A program made the position numbers and the translations under genes. A stretch of DNA of 22,024 nucleotides from an uncultured Lacticaseibacillus sp. Its GTDB lineage: Bacteria > Bacillota > Bacilli > Lactobacillales > Lactobacillaceae. The stretch spans positions 1-22,024 of the forward strand of contig CAKQZO010000011.1 of the NCBI GenBank assembly GCA_934293835.1, written 5' to 3'. Below are positions 15,473 to 21,855 of this stretch, one piece after another. The notes below the pieces were generated by a model. The model did not search any database. It was not told where the DNA came from and saw nothing but the letters and a program-made list of their open reading frames with translations. Numbering within the stretch: the stretch's first letter is position 1; each line of letters begins with the position of its first letter.

Positions 15473-16231
15473 TTATTGGATTTCCTTCAAACCTAGCTTG
15501 CGCCGGCCGGTGTTGAACCATGGGCTGACGGTGAAGGCCAAGATGTCATTGACGACGTAGATGCTGGAGTTGATCGCCATGGCGAGACTTGCGTCGCCTT
15601 GGGCGAAGGTGATGCCCCAAAGGATCAGCTGGGCGATCCCGGAGAACAACCACCAGAAGTATTGGTTGTTGTAACGCAAGAAGCAGACGATCCCACCGGT
15701 CAAGGAAATCGCGAAGGCCATGCCATCATAGATCGGGCGCGGGTCGTTGGTGAATTTGCCGATCAAGAAGGCGGACAGCGCCCAGACGATCAGAGTTGCG
15801 GCGATGGAGATCACCCATTCCTTAGCGGCGAAGCGCTTGAGGTTGTTCTTGGTGTCATCGTTCCAGGTCCGAACGGAAATCAGAACCGGCAGATCCAACG
15901 TGATGACGTAAGCAATCTGTTCGAAGATGGATAGGTAGTTCTTGGCGGTGAAGCCAACGAACACGAAGCAAGCCGCTGAAATCAGGCCTAACCAGCCGTT
16001 GACCGCCTTGGTCGCGTTGATCGCCAAGACACACAATACCCCAAGCATCGTGCCGACGAAAGTGATGAGTGCGACTGCGGTGATCGGTGCGTTCACCAGC
16101 GTCATCAGCTGGCAGCCCAAGGCGAACCAGAATAGATAGTAGTTTTGTTGTGGCCAGCCCTTGAGTTGATTGAACAACCAGCTGACATAGTTTTGTGAAC
16201 TGTGCAGATCTTGTGAATTTTGCATTACCAA
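15473..16231 (-). CDS. PnuC-family transporter, probably for deoxynucleosides (PnuN-like)
   Basis: This membrane protein of about 250 residues has seven or so helices, and the loop with 'LRYNNQYFWWLFSGIAQLILW' resembles the substrate-lining Trp/Asn/Gln helix of PnuC. PnuC carries nicotinamide riboside by facilitated diffusion. A sister group described as PnuN is predicted to carry deoxynucleosides, on the basis of neighbouring deoxynucleoside kinases and NrdR boxes; both signs are present here. TTG at 16231 is 5 bases after AGGGGG, while ATG at 16225 is 11 bases away, so either start is possible. The kinase that would trap the substrate is downstream. The deoxynucleoside assignment is inference from context. 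Confidence 0.8.
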   Translation of the reverse strand: MVMQNSQDLHSSQNYVSWLFNQLKGWPQQNYYLFWFALGCQLMTLVNAPITAVALITFVGTMLGVLCVLAINATKAVNGWLGLISAACFVFVGFTAKNYLSIFEQIAYVITLDLPVLISVRTWNDDTKNNLKRFAAKEWVISIAATLIVWALSAFLIGKFTNDPRPIYDGMAFAISLTGGIVCFLRYNNQYFWWLFSGIAQLILWGITFAQGDASLAMAINSSIYVVNDILAFTVSPWFNTGRRKLGLKEIQ

Positions 16232-16301
16232 TATGTCCCCCTAAAATAATTTCCGAAACATATTATGCCGCAAATAAATTGTGGGTGCCAGACTTGAATA
16301 T

Positions 16302-16346
16302 ACATGATATTGGTGGTATGGACGAACGCTGCACAATATATAGGAT
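16302..16346. promoter_or_regulatory. Candidate tandem NrdR boxes upstream of the PnuC-type gene
   Basis: GCACAATATATAGGAT at 16331-16346 matches 13 of 16 positions of the NrdR box form ACACAATATATAGTGT. About 30 bp away, ACATGATATTGGTG at 16302-16315 is a weaker palindromic copy. NrdR boxes normally come in pairs a whole number of helical turns apart. NrdR represses ribonucleotide reductase and some deoxynucleotide salvage genes. Confidence 0.6.
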
Positions 16347-16417
16347 AGATGGAAACGAATCCAGTTTGTGGCTAGCGCCATATTGGCGGTGCGGTCCGTG
16401 CCGTTTGCACGCAGACT

Positions 16418-17416
16418 TTATTGAGGTTCGTGGCTTGCATGCACCTTCTTACGATATTTGGTCGGGCTGATGTTGAGGTAGCGTTTGAACAGGCGATAAA
16501 GGGACGTTTCGTTCTTGTAGCCGAGCAGTTCGCTGATGTCGGCGTTTGACCGGTCGGTTTTGATGATTAGGTTCTCGGCGACTGCCAAGCGCCGCCGGTC
16601 AATCAACTCCTGGAACGTTTTGCCGGTTGTGGCCTTGAGCTTATCGCTGAGGTAGTTGCGGTTGTAGCCAAATGCAGCGCTAACGCTGGTCAGCGTCGCG
16701 TCGGCGTAGTGGTCGTTGATGTAGCCGAGGATAGGCAAGGTGTTGCTGGCATCACTGGCGGTGAAGTTGATCAGGCTTTGCTTGATGCTGGTCTTGAGTT
16801 CGATGATCAAGGCTGAGAGAATCAGCGCCATGGATTGCTTGTATGTCGACTGTTTGTTGACGGTGGTTAGGCCTTTTTGAATCAAGGCCTCTACCAGATT
16901 CGTCGCGATCTGATTCTTGCCGATGTCGAATAAGATGAAGTTGTTGTGTAGCGAGCTCGGGTTGTCCGCGTTGTAAATCAAGCGAGTGATGATGTTGAAC
17001 GACTCAGGAATTAAGGTGAACAGGTCGGAGAGGTAGGCCTCACTTTTGATCAGAATGTTGACCAAAATATCGGCTTGTTCGGTGTCGTCGATGCGCTGGA
17101 CGATGTCTTTATCCATCAAGAGCAGGTCGCCTTGGCGCAGTTCGATGCGCTCGTCGTTAATGTATTGCGTGCAGTGGCCAGCATACATGTAGTTCAGTTC
17201 GATGAAGCTGTGCGTGTGCGCCGGGACGTATGAGAAGCGGTTGTTCTTCGTGATGGCAATATCGCCGTCTTTGAAGAAGTCCCAAGTCGGTATCTGGGGG
17301 ATGGGATGCTTGAGAAAGTCGAGCGCCATGTAATTATCGTTGTTGCCGGCACGCAGCTGGGTGGCTTCGATCGGGCTGATGGCAAAAAGCAGTTCATCGA
17401 GTTCGGCTGACGGCAT
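16418..17416 (-). CDS. AraC-family transcriptional regulator
   Basis: A 332-residue regulator. The N-terminal half looks like a cupin sensor ('YVPAHTHSFIELNYMYAGH' at about 63-81, then 'IELRQGDLLLMDKDIVQRI'), and the C-terminal quarter is an AraC double helix-turn-helix ('LTSVSAAFGYNRNYLSDKLKATTGKTF' then 'ISELLGYKNETSLYRLFKRYL', ending SPTKYRKK). Such proteins usually activate sugar genes. GGAGGG precedes the ATG. No sugar gene is adjacent: the gene downstream on its strand is the PnuC-type transporter, which has its own control sites, and the upstream neighbour is NimA-like. Its target is therefore unclear. Confidence 0.9.
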   Translation of the reverse strand: MPSAELDELLFAISPIEATQLRAGNNDNYMALDFLKHPIPQIPTWDFFKDGDIAITKNNRFSYVPAHTHSFIELNYMYAGHCTQYINDERIELRQGDLLLMDKDIVQRIDDTEQADILVNILIKSEAYLSDLFTLIPESFNIITRLIYNADNPSSLHNNFILFDIGKNQIATNLVEALIQKGLTTVNKQSTYKQSMALILSALIIELKTSIKQSLINFTASDASNTLPILGYINDHYADATLTSVSAAFGYNRNYLSDKLKATTGKTFQELIDRRRLAVAENLIIKTDRSNADISELLGYKNETSLYRLFKRYLNISPTKYRKKVHASHEPQ

Positions 17417-17455
17417 GATATCCCTCCCTGGTCACGACGGCTGACACTACGGCTA

Positions 17456-17484
17456 ATGGTAGCGCTGCAACCGATTTCTTTCAA
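17456..17484 (-). promoter_or_regulatory. Possible promoter of the AraC-family gene
   Basis: On the minus strand, TTGAAA (17484-17479), a 17-base spacer and TACCAT (17461-17456). The -35 is good and the -10 has four of six consensus bases. Confidence 0.4.
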
Positions 17485-17545
17485 GGCGAAAAGGCGGGGC
17501 TTTTGGAACGTAACGTCACTGGAATATTCAGGCACATGAAAGAGG

Positions 17546-17562
17546 CTGTGACAGCGTCACAG
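17546..17562 (-). terminator. Possible terminator of the NimA-like gene
   Basis: CTGTGAC-AGC-GTCACAG is a perfect 7-bp stem. On the minus strand it is followed by CCTCTTTC, only partly U-rich, and lies 34 bases after the stop of the NimA-like gene. Confidence 0.5.
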
Positions 17563-17595
17563 TCCCGTTTGTTGTATCCACTATCAGGGACACGG

Positions 17596-18081
17596 CTATT
17601 CGGCATGATGCGCCTTGCTGGTCAGCTCGGTGATGGTGAGTTTGATCACGCTGACTCCGGCGAGCTTGTGGGCCGGCAGCGCGTCGAAACTGGCCAAGTT
17701 GCGACCGGTTTCGTGCTGCATTAAGCGGTTGAGCGCATGGGCCTTAACCGCCGGATCGGTGACCAGCTCGGCGGTGCCGTAGCCAATCACGCTTTGATAG
17801 GCCGCCGAGTATGCCGGGGTATCGTTACCGCTGGGCATAAGCGTCGCCCCGCCGTCGATTTCGATGCAGACATGCGGGTCACGGGCAATCAGCGTGCACT
17901 TCTTGCCTTGGCGGGCGCCGTGGCTATAGAGCACCAGCGTGTCGCCGGCCCACTCGTAGCCGTAGTTGGTGGGGACGACATAAGGAAAAGGATCGTCGTT
18001 CAGCGCGATGTGGACGACGCGGCAAGCTGCCACGATCTGTTTGATCTCAGCCAGATCGATCTGGCGTTCGTGTCGACGCAT
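17596..18081 (-). CDS. NimA-like pyridoxamine 5'-phosphate oxidase-fold flavoprotein
   Basis: This 161-residue protein begins MRRHERQI and continues 'CRVVHIALNDDPFPYVVPTNYGYE' and 'LVLYSHGARQGKK', the pattern of the NimA/PNPOx-like group (Pyridox_ox_2). His54 falls where NimA proteins carry their conserved histidine. Members bind FMN or heme and some reduce nitroimidazoles; the native substrate is usually unknown. The ATG at 18081 begins at the family's conserved MRR start. It is odd that GGAAGGA lies about 16 bases upstream of this ATG, further than usual. It follows the amidase-like gene by 28 bases and is probably co-transcribed with it. Confidence 0.82.
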   Translation of the reverse strand: MRRHERQIDLAEIKQIVAACRVVHIALNDDPFPYVVPTNYGYEWAGDTLVLYSHGARQGKKCTLIARDPHVCIEIDGGATLMPSGNDTPAYSAAYQSVIGYGTAELVTDPAVKAHALNRLMQHETGRNLASFDALPAHKLAGVSVIKLTITELTSKAHHAE

Positions 18082-18109
18082 TCTATTTATAGATGATTCC
18101 TTCCGCTTT

Positions 18110-18838
18110 CTAGCAATCGCCGACATGCACGCTGGCGCGGTGTAAGGCGTAGGCGACGAGGCCTGCGTCGCTATCGCTAGGGCTGATGAACGAGCGGCTG
18201 CCTCCGTCGTCTGTTGGAATGACAACCTGTGGGCAACCGGCCAGTTCGGCGAGGCTGGTGAGCGCTTGAGTTTCTTGAGCATCGGCGCCGATGGTTGCCA
18301 GAGGCATCACCGCCTTTTTCAGCAGGTGAGACACCTCTTGTTGCCAAGCGGCTTGTGTCGCCTGGGCGGCAGCGTCTGTGGGCGTGGCTGCCAGTGTCGT
18401 GTAGGCGGTGCGCAGCGCCTCACGCCGATCGCCGAACGGGGCGCTGATCAGCTGCAGTGAGTGCCACTTGGTTGCCGGCAGCAAGACGTCTGCGAGCTTA
18501 CGGAAAACGGCCGGGTCGCTGGCAAGCCAGCCTAAAGCCGAAAAGTCGGTGCCTGGGTGGGTGGTGCGGATGGCAAACAGTTGGTTGGCACTGGCGGCGA
18601 TGCGCAGACTGCCATTGAGATCCTGATCTAAGGCAAAGTCCGCGTTGCCTGCAGCGACCGCCTCGGCCGGGGTGGGCGTGATACCATGCAGGGTTGCGCC
18701 GGCCGCCAAGAGTTGGGCGACGGTAGCGTTGCTTGTCGGGGCGCCGAGTGTCGCGGCGATGGTAAAGGTGAGTTCGTCCAGCGTACCGCTGGCGGTGGGT
18801 TGTAAGGTGAAATCTGGTTGAGTGTCTGTTGCGTTCAT
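18110..18838 (-). CDS. Amidase-signature-like protein, condensed and probably non-catalytic
   Basis: A 242-residue protein. Several stretches run in the order seen in amidase-signature enzymes (AMI1-like): LTFTIAAT at 23-30 where the enzymes have LTFAIKD, 'VAQLLAAGATLHGIT' at 40-54, 'NADFALDQDLNGSLRIAAS' at 65-83 against VDFSxGTDTGGSVRVPAS, 'ALGWLASDPAVFRKLADVLL' at 101-120, and 'LAELAGCPQVVIP' at 196-208. Ser77 matches the nucleophile, but the catalytic Lys is replaced by Ala, and the GGSSSG segment with the cis-Ser is missing with about 30 flanking residues. Usual amidases are 400-500 residues. The comparison is from memory of the family, without an alignment. CGGAGG precedes the ATG. It leads a two-gene unit with the NimA-like gene. 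Confidence 0.6.
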   Translation of the reverse strand: MNATDTQPDFTLQPTASGTLDELTFTIAATLGAPTSNATVAQLLAAGATLHGITPTPAEAVAAGNADFALDQDLNGSLRIAASANQLFAIRTTHPGTDFSALGWLASDPAVFRKLADVLLPATKWHSLQLISAPFGDRREALRTAYTTLAATPTDAAAQATQAAWQQEVSHLLKKAVMPLATIGADAQETQALTSLAELAGCPQVVIPTDDGGSRSFISPSDSDAGLVAYALHRASVHVGDC

Positions 18839-18872
18839 GATGAGGCCTCCGAGTCGTATGAATATATCGATA

Positions 18873-18900
18873 AGTATAAGCCAACTTGGCTGGAAGCGAA
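18873..18900 (-). promoter_or_regulatory. Possible promoter of the amidase-like/NimA-like unit
   Basis: On the minus strand, TATACT (18878-18873) is a good -10; TTCGCT (18900-18895), 16 bases upstream, is a poor -35. It points to the gene starting at 18838. Confidence 0.4.
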
Positions 18901-18958
18901 ACGCAGATGGCGGTGCATTTGTCAGTCCGAAAGAAAAATAATTTTGCTTACCTCGATA

Positions 18959-18982
18959 TTATTTGCTTGCGCAAGCAAATAA
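18959..18982. promoter_or_regulatory. Perfect 24-bp palindrome, probable MarR operator
   Basis: TTATTTGCTTGC followed directly by its exact complement GCAAGCAAATAA. The -35 element of the MFS promoter is inside it. MarR proteins bind palindromes of this TTGC...GCAA type, and a MarR gene is second in the operon. A half-site-like TTTTGCTTA lies about 20 bp upstream. Confidence 0.8.
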
Positions 18983-18995
18983 ATCGTGCTAAACT
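18967..18995 (+). promoter_or_regulatory. Promoter of the MFS/MarR operon
   Basis: -35 TTGCGC at 18967-18972, a 17-base spacer, and -10 TAAACT at 18990-18995 preceded by TGC (extended -10). The -35 overlaps the centre of the 24-bp palindrome, so repressor binding would exclude polymerase. Confidence 0.7.
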
Positions 18996-19044
18996 ACAAA
19001 GTGATTAAGGGCGTGACTGTTTTTCGGTGATGAGGAGGGATAGC

Positions 19045-20427
19045 ATGCACCGGTGGCTGGGCGTCGTGATCTTGGGGATGTTTTTCTTCATGGTCATTGT
19101 GGATGGCAGTATTGTGACGATCGCCGTGCCAGCGATGGCGCAGAGCCTGCAGGTAGGCACGGAACGCGTCAATCTTGTGATCAGTGTGTACTTGGTGACG
19201 ATCAGCGCATTGTTGTTGGTGTTCGGCCAGCTAGGGGAAGTTTGGGGGCGAGAACGACTTTTTCAGTTAGGGACGCTGGGCTTTGTCATCGGTTCATGGC
19301 TGGCCGGCGCTAGCAATCAGTTGCCGCTAGTACTTAGCGGCCGGGTGATTCAAGGGGTTGGCGCGAGCATGACGATGGCGACCAGCTATGCGCTGGTGAC
19401 GGACTGGTTTGCGCCTGGTGAGTTGGGGCGCGCGTTCGGGGTCGAAAGCATCTTCATCTCGATCGGCGGCTTGGCTGGCCCGGGTATCGGCGGGCTGGTG
19501 CTGGCGCACTGGGATTGGCGATATATCTTCTGGTTGAACGTGCCGATCGGGCTCGTGTGTCTGCTGGCGAGCTGGTGGGTATTTCCCCGGCAGAAAAAGA
19601 CGCGACCGCTGAAGCATTTTGATTGGGCAGGCGGCGAGGCGCTGATCGGGTTGGCGATCAGCCTGTATGCGGCGACTGCGCTGTTGATGACGCGCCCGTT
19701 GCTAGCGGCGGGGTGGTTGCTGGGGTTCAGCGGCTTGTTGTGGTGGTTCATCCGCCACGAGGCGACGGCCGTGAAGCCGTTGTTGCAGCTGCGCTTGTTT
19801 GCGGCGCCGACATTTGTCCTGCCGTTGGGGGCGGCCTTTTGCACATTCGTTGCGGCCTATTTCTTCACACTGCTGGCGCCGATCTACTTGCAGCTGGTCG
19901 TCCACTTGTCTAGCGCGCTGACCGGGCTGGTGTTGATGGGTGGGCCCTTGATCGCGATCGTCGGCAACCCGGTGGCGGGCGTGGCGGTCGAGCGGTGGTC
20001 GCAGGTACGCGTGATGGTCGTCGGGATCACGCTGTTGGTGGGAAGCACGCTAGGCCTCGTCGGGTTGAACGGGAAGTTTGAACCCCTGGCCTTGTTGGGG
20101 CTGTCTTTGGTGATGGCGATCGGCACTAGCCTGTTTGGCACCGCGAACAGCGCGTATCTGATGAGCCGGGTTCACGCCGAAGGCCGCGGTGCGGCCGGCG
20201 CGATGAATTCTTTGGTGCGTGAGGTGGGGCTGGTGTTAGGGGTGACGCTTGCTAGCGCGAGCTTCTACGGTAGCCTGACTGCGATCGGCGGGCATGTCGT
20301 CACCGATGCCAGCACGCAGCCAGCTGGGCTGTTACTGGCGGCCCAGCGGTTGAGTTATCTGGTCGCGGTGGTGATCCTGATTGTGGGTTGGCGGTTGAGC
20401 GTTATTCTGGCAAAAGAAGGGAGGTGA
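19045..20427 (+). CDS. MFS drug efflux transporter (DHA2/EmrB-QacA type)
   Basis: This 460-residue transporter appears to have 14 membrane helices, the DHA2 arrangement. Helix 1 holds 'FFMVIVDGSIVTIAVPA' (the LDxTIVNVALP-type motif, Asp20). Motif A appears as 'GQLGEVWGRERLF', and motif C-like glycines occur in 'SIGGLAGPGIGGLV' followed by WRYIFWLNVPIG. It would pump toxic hydrophobic compounds out with proton uptake. The ATG at 19045 follows GAGGAGGG; an upstream GTG at 19027 lies before this ribosome binding site. The MarR gene follows with its ribosome binding site across the MFS stop, and the 24-bp palindrome controls the promoter. Confidence 0.9.
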   Translation: MHRWLGVVILGMFFFMVIVDGSIVTIAVPAMAQSLQVGTERVNLVISVYLVTISALLLVFGQLGEVWGRERLFQLGTLGFVIGSWLAGASNQLPLVLSGRVIQGVGASMTMATSYALVTDWFAPGELGRAFGVESIFISIGGLAGPGIGGLVLAHWDWRYIFWLNVPIGLVCLLASWWVFPRQKKTRPLKHFDWAGGEALIGLAISLYAATALLMTRPLLAAGWLLGFSGLLWWFIRHEATAVKPLLQLRLFAAPTFVLPLGAAFCTFVAAYFFTLLAPIYLQLVVHLSSALTGLVLMGGPLIAIVGNPVAGVAVERWSQVRVMVVGITLLVGSTLGLVGLNGKFEPLALLGLSLVMAIGTSLFGTANSAYLMSRVHAEGRGAAGAMNSLVREVGLVLGVTLASASFYGSLTAIGGHVVTDASTQPAGLLLAAQRLSYLVAVVILIVGWRLSVILAKEGR

Positions 20428-20431
20428 TGAC

Positions 20432-20878
20432 TTGATTGGCGAAATTGATGCGTTGACATCGGCATTGAACATTGCGTCTAAGCAGGTGAGTGAGTATCTG
20501 GATCAAGAGCTGCACCCACTGGGGCTGACGGCCAGTAACTATTATTTCATTCTCAAGATCGCGCGTGTGGACACGGTGACACAAGACCAGCTCTATCAGC
20601 TGATCTATCTGACGCAGAGTAACATCACGCGGCGGCTGGCGCAGCTCGTGCAGAAAGGGCTGGTGGTCAAGCGGCGGGACCCGAACGATAAGCGGGCTTG
20701 GATCATCGAGCTGACGGCGGCCGGCCAAGAGCTCGTGCCGCAGTTACAGAAGCGTTTGGCAGCGGCCAACAAGAAGATTTTTGCCGGCCTCAGTGCCTCG
20801 CAGAAAGAGGCGCTGGCCACCACGTTGCAGCAAGTTAATCGGAATATTGAGGCGCAATTTTTGTGGCCTCGGGTATGA
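20432..20878 (+). CDS. MarR-family transcriptional regulator
   Basis: A 148-residue winged-helix regulator. The DNA-binding core reads 'DQLYQLIYLTQSNITRRLAQLVQKGLV' followed by the wing 'KRRDPNDKRAWIIELTAAG', which includes the DxR motif of the family. The start is TTG at 20432, after GGGAGGTGA, which overlaps the MFS stop codon. As the second gene of the MFS operon it probably represses its own promoter through the palindrome at 18959. The inducing compound is unknown. Confidence 0.92.
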   Translation: MIGEIDALTSALNIASKQVSEYLDQELHPLGLTASNYYFILKIARVDTVTQDQLYQLIYLTQSNITRRLAQLVQKGLVVKRRDPNDKRAWIIELTAAGQELVPQLQKRLAAANKKIFAGLSASQKEALATTLQQVNRNIEAQFLWPRV

Positions 20879-20896
20879 TGCGAGGAGGAAGCTATT

Positions 20897-21481
20897 ATGG
20901 CAACACCAATCAATGTTTTTGGGATCGACCAACCGAATTTACGCATTCCCGATGATTTTGAACTCGTCGCGGCCGATATTCGGACCCGCAATGGCGAGCC
21001 GGTGCGCGTCGAGCGTTATCAACACCACGGGGAGGTGGACTGGCTGGGCCGGCACCTCACGCTGGTATGGGGTAACGACGGGCGCTTGTTGAGCTACAAC
21101 GATTTTTCCCTGATCAGCTCGGCGCCGTTGCCGACCCGGGAGACGGCGCGAGACATCGCCGTGGAGACCTTGCGTTCGCTGGACCCGCTGTATGCGCGAG
21201 GCTTGCATTATATGCGCACCGATGCGCTCAGTCGCAGCTTCGTGAACACGGATCGGGCCGAAGTGCAGATTCCGATCTTGTGGGTCAAGTTCGCCCACAA
21301 CAACGGGAGCTATAATTGGGTGTCTGTCGGCGCAGGCGGTGAAATCGTTGAGTTCGAGCGGGAGTCGCAGTGGGATTATGCGCGCGCTCGGCGGGCGACT
21401 GAAGAGTGGAACTACGACGACTGGGTATTGGCGCACATGGGCCAAGGTCCTCAACCTGCGGCCCCAGCGGCGCTGGCATAG
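20897..21481 (+). CDS. Uncharacterised protein in the MFS/MarR operon
   Basis: I do not recognise a family. It has 194 residues, no signal peptide and no membrane segment. The middle ('LPTRETARDIAVETLRSLDP', then 'VQIPILWVKFAHNNGSYNWVSVGAGGEIVEFERES') has the helix-plus-strands look of a PepSY-like unit with a strand that repeats 'G.I..FE', but this is only a resemblance. The end is Ala/Pro-rich (GPQPAAPAALA). GAGGAGG stands at good spacing before the ATG, 18 bases after the MarR gene, so it belongs to the operon. It may be a cytoplasmic partner of the efflux response (inference). Confidence 0.75.
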   Translation: MATPINVFGIDQPNLRIPDDFELVAADIRTRNGEPVRVERYQHHGEVDWLGRHLTLVWGNDGRLLSYNDFSLISSAPLPTRETARDIAVETLRSLDPLYARGLHYMRTDALSRSFVNTDRAEVQIPILWVKFAHNNGSYNWVSVGAGGEIVEFERESQWDYARARRATEEWNYDDWVLAHMGQGPQPAAPAALA

Positions 21482-21490
21482 GTGAGCGCG

Positions 21491-21706
21491 ATGGCAGATC
21501 AATTCGAACGGGTGATCCAGGCGTTGGGGCAAGCCAACGACCGGCTGTATCAATTGGAAGAAGTCGATTATGTGACCGCCGCGTATAAGGGCTTCAGTGC
21601 CAGTGGTGCGACCTTAGATGAAGTCCAAGAAGAAATTGCCACCACGCGGGCGACGATTCAAAAATTGACGCGGCGCCTGGCGCGGTTGGAAGAACAAGAA
21701 AAGTGA
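21491..21706 (+). CDS. Small coiled-coil protein, uncharacterised
   Basis: A 71-residue protein made mainly of heptad-like helix: 'FERVIQALGQANDRLYQLE' and 'LDEVQEEIATTRATIQKLTRRLARLEEQ' with hydrophobic a/d positions, separated by a short 'AAYKGFSASGATL' turn. It looks like a two-helix hairpin that could dimerise. The ATG at 21491 is 5 bases after AGGTGA; a GTG at 21482 is possible but would not have this spacing. It follows the previous gene by 9 bases and is the last gene of the operon before a terminator. Function unknown. Confidence 0.7.
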   Translation: MADQFERVIQALGQANDRLYQLEEVDYVTAAYKGFSASGATLDEVQEEIATTRATIQKLTRRLARLEEQEK

Positions 21707-21713
21707 AGACGGC

Positions 21714-21756
21714 AGCCGGTGGCAGTTTGGATTGTTGAAATTGCCACCGGCTTTTT
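21714..21756 (+). terminator. Intrinsic terminator of the MFS/MarR operon
   Basis: AGCCGGTGGCA at 21714-21724 pairs with TGCCACCGGCT at 21742-21752, followed by TTTT. The loop is 17 bases and can fold a little further. Confidence 0.88.
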
Positions 21757-21820
21757 GGGTGTAGACTCTTATGAAGGATTCGGGTCAAACGCTGGATGCC
21801 GGCATGGATGGACTAATTGC

Positions 21821-21849
21821 TTGCAACCGATTACATTACGTGCGATAAT
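21821..21849 (+). promoter_or_regulatory. Strong promoter with extended -10 before the structured region
   Basis: -35 TTGCAA at 21821-21826, a 17-base spacer, TGC at 21841-21843 and -10 GATAAT at 21844-21849. The start is expected near 21856, just before the self-complementary stretch. Confidence 0.65.
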
Positions 21850-21855
21850 AACATC

